Shown here in pieces: positions 1-5,442 of a stretch of 5,442 nt of DNA. Origin of the DNA: an uncultured Collinsella sp. (lineage in GTDB: Bacteria; Actinomycetota; Coriobacteriia; Coriobacteriales; Coriobacteriaceae); assembly GCA_900549655.1 (NCBI GenBank), contig UROZ01000133.1:1-5442 (forward strand), in the 5' to 3' direction. How positions within the stretch are numbered: the first letter of the stretch is position 1; each line of letters opens with the position of its first letter. The notes below the pieces were generated by a model that did no database searches, was not told where the DNA came from, and saw only the letters and a list, made by a program, of their open reading frames with translations. A program made the translations under genes and the position numbers.

Positions 1-12
1 GTCAGCGAAAAC

Positions 13-103
13 GACCCTAAGCGAGCAAGGTGACGTGAAATGAAAGGGCGCTGACCTTCTGGTCGCGCCCTTGAAATTGAACGTCAGATTGCCGCTTAGG
101 GTC
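13..103. repeat. 91-base nested imperfect palindrome downstream of glmM
   Basis: The outer arms are perfect 11-bp inverted copies (GACCCTAAGCG at 13-23, CGCTTAGGGTC at 93-103). Inside them 25-28 pairs with 89-92, then 31-36 (TGACGT) with 81-86 (ACGTCA). After a 7/8-base internal loop, 44-51 (AAGGGCGC) pairs with 65-72. After one bulged T, 53-56 pairs with 61-64 around a TTCT tetraloop. About 33 base pairs can form in all. The two halves look like inverted copies of one unit of about 40 bases that have drifted slightly. It could be a large bidirectional terminator, a REP-type palindromic repeat, or a small non-autonomous element. No clear target-site duplication flanks it. The pairing is read directly; the role is inferred. 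Confidence 0.75.
37..72 (-). terminator. Probable rho-independent terminator of glmM (core of the large palindrome)
   Basis: Read on the minus strand, AAGGGCGC and GACC close on an AGAA tetraloop and return through GGTC, a bulged A and GCGCCCTT. The stem is followed by TCATTTC, so the RNA 3' side reads UUUCAUUUC. The stem is GC-rich, but the U-tract is short and interrupted. It lies about 75 bases after the glmM stop codon. On the plus strand the same stem is followed by GAAATTG, so termination in that direction is less likely. Confidence 0.5.
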
Positions 104-119
104 ATTTGCAGCGTCGAGC

Positions 120-149
120 AGTTACGCGGTTTGGTAAAACCGCGTAACT
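120..149. repeat. 13-bp perfect hairpin overlapping the glmM stop codon
   Basis: AGTTACGCGGTTT (120-132) and AAACCGCGTAACT (137-149) are perfect reverse complements around a 4-base loop. On the minus strand the left arm begins inside the glmM TAG stop (148-150). Neither strand has a U-tract after the stem, so this is not a classic intrinsic terminator. It may protect the 3' end of the glmM message from exonucleases, help termination by the larger structure 17 bases further on, or be a dispersed intergenic palindrome. The structure is seen directly; the function is inferred. Confidence 0.8.
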
Positions 150-1479
150 ATAAAGCTTCCAGCGCGGCGGCGATGCGCTTCATGGCGGCATCGGCGGATG
201 CTTGGTCGGGTGCCTCGGCCAGCACGCGGATAACCGACTCGGTTCCGCTCTTGCGCACGAGCACGCGGCCCTCGCCTGCCAGCGCAGCCTCGGCCTCGGC
301 GATGGCGTTCTGCACGCCCATGTTCTCGAGCGCGGCGTCCTTGTCCGCCACGCGCACGGCAACCTGCGCCTGCGGCAGCAGCTTGCACGGAGCCGTGAGC
401 TGCGAGAGCGTCTCGCGCTCGGCACGAATCACTTCCATCACGCGCAGCGAGGTCATAATGCCGTCGCCCGTGCGCTCGATATCGCCGAAGATCGTATGGC
501 CTGTCTGCTCGCCGCCCAGGCTGTAGCCGCCCTCGCGCATCTTGGCATACACGTGGCGGTCGCCCACGCCGCTGGTCACGGCGCTCAGGCCGGCAAGCTC
601 CAGCGACTTGATCAGACCAAAGTTGCTGGCGATTGTCGGCACCACGGTACCGCCCGAGAGGCGCCCGTGCTTGTTCAGATACACGCCGCACACGTACAGG
701 ATCTGGTCGCCGTCGACCACGCGCCCGCGCTCGTCCACGGCCAGGCAGCGGTCGGCATCGCCGTCGTAGGCAAAGCCCACGTCCAGGCCCTGCTCCACCA
801 CATGGCGCTGCAGACGCTCCATATGCGTGGAGCCGCAGTCGACGTTGATGTTAAAGCCATCGGGCGCGGCATTGATCACGCGCACGTCGGCACCGAGCGC
901 GTCAAACACCGGCTTGGCCACCGAGGAAGCCGAGCCGTTGGCGCAGTCGATACCGATTTTGACGCCCTGCAGCGAAAAGTTCGCACTTGCAATGAGCGAA
1001 GCAATGTAGCGGTTGCGGCCCTGCATGTAGTCCACCGTGGCACCGATGTGGTTGCCCGTTGCCAGCGGCACCTCGCTCTTGCCATCGATGTAGTCCTCGA
1101 TGAGCTCCAGCACGTCCTCGTCCATCTTAAAACCGTCGCTATTGACGAGCTTAATGCCGTTATCGCAAAACGGGTTGTGGCTCGCGCTGATCATGATGCC
1201 GCAATCGAAGCAGCCTTCCACAGTCTGATGCGCTACGCCCGGCGTGGGGATCACGTGCAGCATATAGGCGTCCGCACCGCTCGCGACCAGGCCGCTCACC
1301 AGCGCCGCCTCGAACATATAACTCGAGCGACGCGTGTCCTTGCCCACGATCACGCGCGCCTTGCGCTCGCGGTTGGCGCCGTAATACCAGCCCACAAAAC
1401 GGCCAATCTTATAAGCGTGCTCTACCGTCAGCCCAACGTTGGCCTCACCGCGAAAGCCGTCGGTGCCAAAGTACTTCAT
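148..1479 (-). CDS. glmM: Phosphoglucosamine mutase GlmM
   Basis: This enzyme converts glucosamine-6-phosphate to glucosamine-1-phosphate (EC 5.4.2.10) in the cytoplasm, on the way to UDP-GlcNAc, peptidoglycan and other envelope glycans. The 443 residues match the usual family length of about 445-450, and all four alpha-D-phosphohexomutase regions are visible in order. The N-terminal FGTDGFRG is at 4-11. The phosphoserine loop SASHNP is at 98-103, with S100 as the expected catalytic serine. The metal loop DGDADR is at 239-244. The sugar loop GGEQTGH is at 322-328, and the phosphate-binding loop RKSGTESVIRV is at 409-419. Two small departures from the common consensus are Thr326, usually Ser, and Ser415, usually Pro. 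Neither removes a catalytic residue. The ATG at 1479 is preceded by AAGGAGAG at close spacing. The gene lies last in the minus-strand series, 83 bases after the DUF4012 gene, with hairpins on both sides. The identification is firm. Confidence 0.97.
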   Translation of the reverse strand: MKYFGTDGFRGEANVGLTVEHAYKIGRFVGWYYGANRERKARVIVGKDTRRSSYMFEAALVSGLVASGADAYMLHVIPTPGVAHQTVEGCFDCGIMISASHNPFCDNGIKLVNSDGFKMDEDVLELIEDYIDGKSEVPLATGNHIGATVDYMQGRNRYIASLIASANFSLQGVKIGIDCANGSASSVAKPVFDALGADVRVINAAPDGFNINVDCGSTHMERLQRHVVEQGLDVGFAYDGDADRCLAVDERGRVVDGDQILYVCGVYLNKHGRLSGGTVVPTIASNFGLIKSLELAGLSAVTSGVGDRHVYAKMREGGYSLGGEQTGHTIFGDIERTGDGIMTSLRVMEVIRAERETLSQLTAPCKLLPQAQVAVRVADKDAALENMGVQNAIAEAEAALAGEGRVLVRKSGTESVIRVLAEAPDQASADAAMKRIAAALEAL

Positions 1480-1482
1480 GCG

Positions 1483-1490
1483 CTCTCCTT
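1483..1490 (-). promoter_or_regulatory. Ribosome binding site of glmM
   Basis: On the minus strand AAGGAGAG lies just upstream of the ATG at 1479, with 5 bases between GGAG and the start codon. It is a strong Shine-Dalgarno and fixes the glmM start. It directly abuts the U-rich tail of the hairpin at 1491-1525, so that structure could influence ribosome access. Confidence 0.8.
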
Positions 1491-1525
1491 ACAAAATAGG
1501 GACGGACAGATTGCCTGTCCGCCCC
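1491..1525 (-). terminator. Hairpin with U-rich tail between the DUF4012 gene and glmM
   Basis: On the minus strand GGGGCGGACAG (1525-1515) pairs with CTGTCCGTCCC (1509-1499) through 11 positions, one of them G-U, around the loop GCAAT. The stem is followed by TATTTTGT. This resembles an intrinsic terminator for the DUF4012 gene, whose stop codon is 38 bases earlier. The tail ends only about 11 bases before the glmM ATG, which leaves no room for a promoter in between. Any glmM transcript from upstream must read through it, so it may instead act as an attenuator or a 5' leader hairpin. Structure seen; role inferred. Confidence 0.6.
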
Positions 1526-1538
1526 AAAATGGTACTCG

Positions 1539-1544
1539 ATTATC
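1539..1544 (-). promoter_or_regulatory. Possible -10 element for glmM
   Basis: GATAAT on the minus strand matches TATAAT at five of six positions and lies just after the DUF4012 stop codon. It would place a start site near 1532, just before the leader hairpin. I see no convincing -35 hexamer 15-19 bases upstream. This is a weak candidate, listed because glmM otherwise lacks a visible promoter. Confidence 0.2.
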
Positions 1545-1562
1545 TGCACTACAAGAAAAACC

Positions 1563-3875
1563 CTACGCCGACACGCTGTCGCGAGCCGCCTGGCATGTAG
1601 GAGTCTGACGCAGCGTAAGCGGCTTGTCCCCCGCCTCGGCCGACGTGGTCAGCGTATACGTGATCGTCGTCGTCTCGCCAGCATGCAGGTCAACGGTTCC
1701 TGAATAGCAGGGAACTCCGTGCCAAGTGGCAGCGAACAGTCCAAACTGAGTCCCCTCGACGGTTAGATCGGTAATGCTGCCGCCTGTCGGCGCAAACAGT
1801 GATACATACAAGCGCTCATCGTCACGCGAGGTCCCAGGCGCACTGGCCGCTACGTAGTCGGGCAGCTTACCTGCCTCCTCCTGCGTCATGATGTTCGTCA
1901 GGGTAACGGTGATGCGATACGAGCAAGCGCCGTCGCCGTTCTTCACGCCCTGACCAATCTGCGTATCGGCGTTCAGATACCAGTCGAGCTTGGAGAAGCT
2001 CAGGTTGTTAAAGTAGACACCAGCAACGGGATCTTCACTCGGGTCATCCGGATCGGGCAGTGAGGCGTCGATGTTCATCTCCTTGATAGCGTTCTGCTCG
2101 TCATCGTTTTTCATCCACGCGATCAGGCGGCCCTCTTCGGCACCGCGCTCAACGGCGCTGACAAGGTTCGCGACATCGACGTCGCCGATACCGCCAAGGA
2201 TCTTGTCAAAGGCAGCGCTGGCGACGGATGCAAAGATGCCGTCCGACTCCTCGACCGGATAGTTCCAGTACACATCATGCATAAGCACCTTCGCCGCGTT
2301 AGTACCGTCAACGACTGTACCGTCGGGCAGTGAAACATTACCCACGAGGCCCAACAGATACTGCAGGAATACCGGATCGATACCAATGACGCCATCGACG
2401 TCCTGACCATATTCAGACTTCCACAGCGCGGCGACACGCTGCGAATTACGGGGCCAGTCGGGCGAATAGGTGTTGCCCGAGATGTATAGGTTGCTGTGGT
2501 CACCAAACAGCGTCTCATCTTCTTCGTCGACGCTCTCAACCGCCTCGTCTTTGCTGCGCGCAATGCAGGGAACAAACTCGCCAATCGACATCTGGCCGTC
2601 GGTGACCGAAATCAGACCCTGCGAACCGCCAAAGCCGCCGCAGGCACGAATCTCGACGTTGTTCATCGCGTACATAAGGTAGTTGCGCGTCTGGCCGTTG
2701 GCGCCGAGCATCTGGGGAAGGACGGGGGCGACCTTCTCCGCCGCGTCAACCGCACCGTTGAGGGTGGCAAAGCCGTCCTTGGCTTTATCGACCAGCTCGG
2801 TCACCTGGGAAATATGAGTATCGCCAATGCCCTGGACCTTCTCGTTGGCGCTCTTGAACACCTTCGAGCTGCTGGAAAGCGAATCGGCGACCGCCTGTAG
2901 CGCGGACACGTTAATCATGCCGTCCTGGAACAGCTTGCCGGGCGTAGCCTGCGAGAGGTTGTCGGCCATGGGAACCAGCGCATTGCTCGAGACATCGGAC
3001 AGGGCGTCAATCATGGTGCGGGCCGCATTGATATCGCTGCCATACACCGGGATAAACGAAGCCGCCGCCCACAGCGGGCTCGAGGTCTCCGCCTTCATGC
3101 TGTTACAGAGCTCATCGATCTTCTTCGCGTCGTCAGGCAGCGTCGAAAAATCGCCCGACGTGACCTTATCCTTAAGGCCACCGACGATCTCGACAGCCTC
3201 CTTCGCTTCGCTCTTTACGGTCTTTGCCGAGTTAAGCAGCATAAAGCCGCTTGCGCCAAGCACAACGAGAAGCACCGCGACTACAGCGGCAATAATGGCG
3301 CCAGTGTGACGCTTTTTGCGCTCGCCCTTGCGATGGCGATGACGGACCAGACCGTCAGAGGTCGAACTCGACGAAGCATCGCTACCGTAGTTCAAGCCAA
3401 AATCGTAATAATCTTCCTTGGAACCCGAGCCCGCAAACTCGGCACCGCTATCATCCAGGCGGGCGAACGTGCCAGTCTCGGAGGCGCCGGTGTAAATCGT
3501 GCCAAGGTTACCCGTAAGCCCCGCGCCACCGGCAGAGGGAGTATTGTTGTCGGCCTTGCCGGCATTAACGTTGCCGGCGCCATTCGCGGCGTTGGCAGCA
3601 CCTGCGTTGTTCGCAGGTACCGAAGGAGCCCCGCTCGGCTGCGACGCAGAGGTTGCACCGCCCGCAAAGACATTTCCTCTTGCACGGCCGGTCTTTTTTG
3701 CCTTTTGAGACTGCTCGTACAGAGCGGTAAACATCGCCGTCTCGCCCGGGGACACGCGCTTACCGGAACCGCCCTGTCCAGCGCCGCCCGGCGTGCCGGC
3801 CTTACCAGCCCCGTTCGGACGCGGCGGAACTGCAGGGCGGCCGCTATCGCTGCCCTTAAAGTGATTACCAGCCAT
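1563..3875 (-). CDS. DUF4012 domain membrane-anchored extracytoplasmic protein
   Basis: The 770-residue protein has no N-terminal signal peptide. Residues 1-175 are rich in Gly, Ala, Asn, Pro and Ser and probably disordered. One charged stretch around 39-70 (ETAMFTALYEQSQKAKK) may be helical. A basic cluster (RHRHRKGERKKRHTG) at 178-192 is followed by one membrane segment at about 193-215, giving a cytoplasmic N-terminus and an outside C-terminus. Residues about 216-395 look helical. The DUF4012 core follows, with YLMYAMNNVEIRACGGFGGS at 399-418 and SPDWPRNSQRV then DGVIGIDP at about 471-501. The C-terminal 120 residues look like a beta-rich domain. All six cysteines (257, 412, 437, 651, 723, 761) lie outside the membrane. 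The family is common in Actinomycetota and has no established biochemical role; a link to surface glycans is only a guess. The start is set at the ATG at 3875 because GAGG precedes it by 8 bases. An in-frame TTG at 3902 lacks a ribosome site. Confidence 0.85.
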   Translation of the reverse strand: MAGNHFKGSDSGRPAVPPRPNGAGKAGTPGGAGQGGSGKRVSPGETAMFTALYEQSQKAKKTGRARGNVFAGGATSASQPSGAPSVPANNAGAANAANGAGNVNAGKADNNTPSAGGAGLTGNLGTIYTGASETGTFARLDDSGAEFAGSGSKEDYYDFGLNYGSDASSSSTSDGLVRHRHRKGERKKRHTGAIIAAVVAVLLVVLGASGFMLLNSAKTVKSEAKEAVEIVGGLKDKVTSGDFSTLPDDAKKIDELCNSMKAETSSPLWAAASFIPVYGSDINAARTMIDALSDVSSNALVPMADNLSQATPGKLFQDGMINVSALQAVADSLSSSSKVFKSANEKVQGIGDTHISQVTELVDKAKDGFATLNGAVDAAEKVAPVLPQMLGANGQTRNYLMYAMNNVEIRACGGFGGSQGLISVTDGQMSIGEFVPCIARSKDEAVESVDEEDETLFGDHSNLYISGNTYSPDWPRNSQRVAALWKSEYGQDVDGVIGIDPVFLQYLLGLVGNVSLPDGTVVDGTNAAKVLMHDVYWNYPVEESDGIFASVASAAFDKILGGIGDVDVANLVSAVERGAEEGRLIAWMKNDDEQNAIKEMNIDASLPDPDDPSEDPVAGVYFNNLSFSKLDWYLNADTQIGQGVKNGDGACSYRITVTLTNIMTQEEAGKLPDYVAASAPGTSRDDERLYVSLFAPTGGSITDLTVEGTQFGLFAATWHGVPCYSGTVDLHAGETTTITYTLTTSAEAGDKPLTLRQTPTCQAARDSVSA

Positions 3876-3883
3876 AAAGAAAT

Positions 3884-3887
3884 CCTC
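3884..3887 (-). promoter_or_regulatory. Ribosome binding site that decides the DUF4012 start
   Basis: GAGG on the minus strand, in the context GCGAGGAT, lies 8 bases before the ATG at 3875-3873. The open frame extends nine codons further to a TTG at 3902, but no purine-rich sequence lies at a suitable distance from that codon. The ATG is therefore preferred. Confidence 0.65.
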
Positions 3888-3911
3888 GCAATTGAGTCGC
3901 AATGAAAAAGT

Positions 3912-3933
3912 CCATAACGTTACTAGTTTATGG
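3912..3933. promoter_or_regulatory. Operator-like dyad upstream of the DUF4012 gene
   Basis: CCATAA at 3912-3917 and TTATGG at 3928-3933 are inverted arms separated by 10 bases. The stretch also holds the short palindromes AACGTT (3916-3921) and ACTAGT (3922-3927). It lies 37-58 bases before the ATG, where a start site or repressor site would be expected. A weak -10-like TAAACT (3925-3930, minus strand) overlaps it without a good -35. The rest of the 149-base gap to the transporter gene shows no clear terminator. The symmetry is real but short and could be chance. Confidence 0.25.
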
Positions 3934-4024
3934 CATTTTGAGCATCGACAGCTAAACTCCAGACACGGACATCAATTGGCGAAAATGCGGCACAACACCT
4001 TTTCCGTCTTGGCAGCGGCGCTAG

Positions 4025-5047
4025 CTACACCGTGAGGAACATCATCACGATGATCATGACAAAGCCGATAAGGTCGGTCGGCAAAAACACCGTCCCCAGC
4101 ATAACGGCGCTGGTGATGGTCGCCGAAACCGGCTCCACAGTTCCGATGAGGCTCGCGCGCACCGAGCCGATGTCCTTAACGCCCTGCATATAAAGCATGT
4201 AAGCAAAAAACGAGCCGATAACCACGAACACCGCGAGCGCCTCGATGCCGGCAGCGTCGAGCGCCGGCATATGCGCCCAGGGCTGCACGAAGACGCACGA
4301 GACCACGCCCGCCGTGAGCATTGCCGAGCCCGTGACGATGGGGCTGCCGTATTCGGGCAGGATCTTGGCGGGAATCACCGCCATACACGCGGCGCTGACC
4401 GCACACATGAGGCCCGCGATCAAGCCGAGCGGCGAGATGTTCAGGCTGGTGGGATCACCTCCGGTAGCGATTAAAAAGGTGCCGCCCAGGGCCAAGCCGA
4501 TGCCGACCGCCTCGCGCACGCGCGGCATGCGGCGGTCGACCACGCAGGTGTAGCCCATGATAATGACCAATTGCAGACACTGAAGCACCGTTGCGGTTCC
4601 GGCATTGGTCAGGCGCACGGCCGAAAGATAGCAAAACTGGTTAAACAGCAGGCCAAAGGCGGTAAAAAGCAGCAGCTGCCTTCGATCGGCAGGTGTGGTC
4701 CAGAGCTTAACCAGGCGCTCGCGGTCGCGCGTAACGACCACGGCCATAAAGAGTAGACCGGCGAGAATCTGACGCACGCTCATAAGCCACAGCGTATCGA
4801 CATGGTAGGTATCGAACAAAAAACTCGCGCTGGTGCCCGAGAAGCCCCAAAACGAACCGCCCACCAGCGTAGCCAAGACGCCCGTGATCATCTTGCGCGT
4901 CGAAGCGCTGTTCAGGCGGTCGCGCCATGCGCGACGGGTGTTGCGGCTGAGCTCGTCGGTGCCCTCGGGCACATCAATGTTCGATATATCGGTCATCGGC
5001 ACCGAAGCCCCTGCGCCTTCGACCTGCTCGACACACTCTTTGCTCAT
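4025..5047 (-). CDS. EamA/DMT-family inner-membrane transporter
   Basis: This is a predicted ten-helix member of the drug/metabolite transporter superfamily with two EamA repeats. Hydrophobic segments lie at about 53-75, 85-106, 125-145, 148-170, 178-196, 204-227, 236-256, 268-287, 294-318 and 320-339. Family-like stretches include GGSFWGFSGTSASFLFD (63-79) in the first helix, and RLTNAGTATVLQCLQL (145-160) at the end of the first repeat. The matching part of the second repeat is SVRASLIGTVEPVSATI (295-311), with the Glu-Pro typical of this position. The 52-residue hydrophilic leader before the first helix is longer than usual and acidic, then basic. The start at 5047 is backed by a GGGGGAG ribosome site 4 bases upstream; later Met codons have none. 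EamA proteins export or import amino acids, nucleosides, drugs or other metabolites, and the substrate cannot be inferred here. The protein ends abruptly after the last helix, which is acceptable for the family. The gene is divergent from the tRNA-Val gene. Confidence 0.9.
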   Translation of the reverse strand: MSKECVEQVEGAGASVPMTDISNIDVPEGTDELSRNTRRAWRDRLNSASTRKMITGVLATLVGGSFWGFSGTSASFLFDTYHVDTLWLMSVRQILAGLLFMAVVVTRDRERLVKLWTTPADRRQLLLFTAFGLLFNQFCYLSAVRLTNAGTATVLQCLQLVIIMGYTCVVDRRMPRVREAVGIGLALGGTFLIATGGDPTSLNISPLGLIAGLMCAVSAACMAVIPAKILPEYGSPIVTGSAMLTAGVVSCVFVQPWAHMPALDAAGIEALAVFVVIGSFFAYMLYMQGVKDIGSVRASLIGTVEPVSATITSAVMLGTVFLPTDLIGFVMIIVMMFLTV

Positions 5048-5262
5048 TCCACTCCCCCGAAACAGCCTGGAAACAATTCGGCTTACCTTACCACGGCGAA
5101 GTCACCAGCTGGAGGCTTGTCCGCTTATCGGTAGGACAATTCCGCAGGCGTCTTTCCATAGCTCGATACCGCAATGGCCTTGCATTATGCGACAGCCAAA
5201 TCGCGGCAGCAGGCTCTTTTGAAATGGATATGACAAAGCCCCCGAATTCCACAATGTAAGCG
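5048..5262. other. Intergenic region between transporter gene and tRNA promoter
   Basis: This stretch should carry the transporter promoter, but I find no convincing -35/-10 pair. CATAAT and TAAGGT occur on the minus strand without good partners. An inverted repeat, TTGTCC (5117-5122) with GGACAA (5134-5139), encloses an 11-base loop about 70 bases before the transporter start. It has no U-tract and could be part of the leader. A short open frame on the minus strand (5088-5285) crosses it but has no ribosome site. Confidence 0.4.
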
Positions 5263-5307
5263 ATTTTTAAAAATGTTCTTGCCACCGAGTTCAGGCTCCG
5301 TTATATT
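5263..5307 (+). promoter_or_regulatory. tRNA-Val promoter with AT-rich upstream element
   Basis: TTGCCA (5279-5284) and TATATT (5302-5307) are separated by exactly 17 bases and match the sigma-70 consensus well (each differs at one or two positions). Immediately upstream, ATTTTTAAAAAT (5263-5274) is a perfect 12-base AT palindrome in the position of an UP element, as is common at strong stable-RNA promoters. The predicted start is near 5314, about 23 bases before the mature tRNA. The spacing and placement make this the best-supported promoter in the window. Confidence 0.75.
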
Positions 5308-5313
5308 ATCCCT

Positions 5314-5327
5314 TGCGCGCTTGCGCA
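5314..5327 (+). other. Short hairpin in the tRNA-Val leader
   Basis: TGCGC (5314-5318) pairs with GCGCA (5323-5327) around a GCTT loop. It falls in the predicted 5' leader, about 9 bases before the mature tRNA end. It could affect leader processing by RNase P or simply reflect a GC-rich start region. Low weight is placed on a function. Confidence 0.35.
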
Positions 5328-5336
5328 CCCTTGATC

Positions 5337-5411
5337 GGGCGTTTAGCTCAGGGGGAGAGCGCTTCCCTGACACGGAAGAGGTCAGAAGTTCAAATCTTCT
5401 AACGCCCACCA
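5337..5411 (+). tRNA. tRNA-Val (anticodon GAC)
   Basis: A full cloverleaf can be drawn. The acceptor stem is GGGCGTT (5337-5343) with AACGCCC (5401-5407), a perfect 7 bp. The D stem is GCTC (5346-5349) with GAGC (5357-5360). The anticodon stem is CTTCC (5362-5366) with GGAAG (5374-5378), enclosing the loop CTGACAC. The anticodon GAC (5369-5371) reads the valine codons GUC and GUU. The variable loop is 5 bases. The T stem is AGAAG (5384-5388) with CTTCT (5396-5400) around TTCAAAT. The discriminator is A5408, and CCA (5409-5411) is encoded in the DNA. All arms are intact and the gene has its own promoter. It is complete in the window. Confidence 0.97.
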
Positions 5412-5424
5412 AATGTTCGCAGCT

Positions 5425-5442
5425 CAGAGGCTATGTCCTCTG
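5425..5442 (+). terminator. Probable tRNA-Val terminator hairpin, cut by window end
   Basis: CAGAGG (5425-5430) and CCTCTG (5437-5442) form a perfect 6-bp stem around CTATGT, starting 13 bases after the tRNA CCA. The second arm ends exactly at the last base, so the lower stem and any U-tract are not visible. Bases AGCT just before the first arm could extend the stem if AGCT follows. It could also be a processing hairpin before a second tRNA. Confidence 0.5.

Noticed and set aside
1..33. Possible tail of a plus-strand gene (VSENDPKRAR then stop)
   Set aside because: Ten codons are too few to support; another frame also stops soon (at 43). A convergent gene ending here would fit the palindrome as a shared terminator but cannot be shown.
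1..105. Minus-strand ATG frame (from 105) open to the window edge
   Set aside because: It runs through the large palindrome, has no ribosome site, and its sequence mirrors the inverted repeat rather than any protein family I know.
202..1608. 468-codon plus-strand open frame opposite glmM
   Set aside because: It is antisense to a firmly identified gene. The product is rich in His, Ala, Val and Leu with no family motif, as expected from the reverse frame of GC-rich codons, and it begins and ends without gene-like signals.
3876..3902. TTG start adding nine residues to the DUF4012 protein
   Set aside because: No Shine-Dalgarno before the TTG, while the ATG at 3875 has GAGG at 8 bases.
3306..3905. 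199-codon plus-strand open frame opposite the DUF4012 N-terminal region
   Set aside because: Arg/Ala/Thr-rich product caused by the low-complexity codons on the other strand; no motif and no ribosome site seen.
4245..4553. Plus-strand frames opposite the transporter gene
   Set aside because: Shadows of the ten-helix coding sequence; no motifs or start signals.
5185..5412. 75-codon minus-strand open frame beginning MVGVRRFELLTSSVSGK
   Set aside because: Its start is the exact antisense of the tRNA-Val gene. Proteins beginning this way are a well-known false annotation from tRNA complements.
1..5442. CRISPR arrays, insertion sequences, phage or defence genes
   Set aside because: No regularly spaced direct repeats, transposase-like protein or attachment-site duplication was seen; the tRNA 3' end is not repeated elsewhere in the window.

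Overview
The window reads like ordinary chromosome from a moderately GC-rich Gram-positive bacterium. My best guess is Actinomycetota, class Coriobacteriia (Collinsella-like). The guess rests on the GC-rich codons, the tRNA with an encoded CCA, and a large DUF4012 membrane protein beside a cell-wall precursor gene. It comes from recollection of such genomes, not from a search.

Three protein genes lie in tandem on the minus strand and are transcribed from right to left. They are an EamA/DMT-family transporter (4025-5047), a 770-residue DUF4012 membrane-anchored surface protein (1563-3875), and glmM, phosphoglucosamine mutase (148-1479). The gaps of 149 and 83 bases, together with the signals inside them, suggest separate or only partly coupled transcription rather than a tight operon. 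A GC-rich hairpin with a short U-rich tail separates the DUF4012 gene from glmM and ends about 11 bases before the glmM start codon. Any glmM message started upstream must therefore pass through it.

Downstream of glmM (1-149) there is no supported gene. The space holds a 13-bp perfect hairpin that overlaps the glmM stop codon, followed by a 91-base nested palindrome. The core of that palindrome is a plausible glmM terminator.

To the right, divergent from the transporter, is a complete tRNA-Val(GAC) gene on the plus strand. It has a clear sigma-70-type promoter (TTGCCA, 17-base spacer, TATATT), an AT-rich palindrome in the UP-element position, a short leader hairpin, and the start of a terminator-like hairpin cut off by the window end.

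Functionally, GlmM supplies glucosamine-1-phosphate for UDP-GlcNAc and so for peptidoglycan and other envelope glycans. The DUF4012 protein is predicted to sit in the membrane with a large outside domain, and its role is unknown. The transporter substrate cannot be told. No mobile element, CRISPR array, phage gene or recognisable defence system is visible. The parts most worth a second look are the DUF4012 protein (six cysteines, all outside the membrane), the glmM leader hairpin and the palindrome cluster after glmM.
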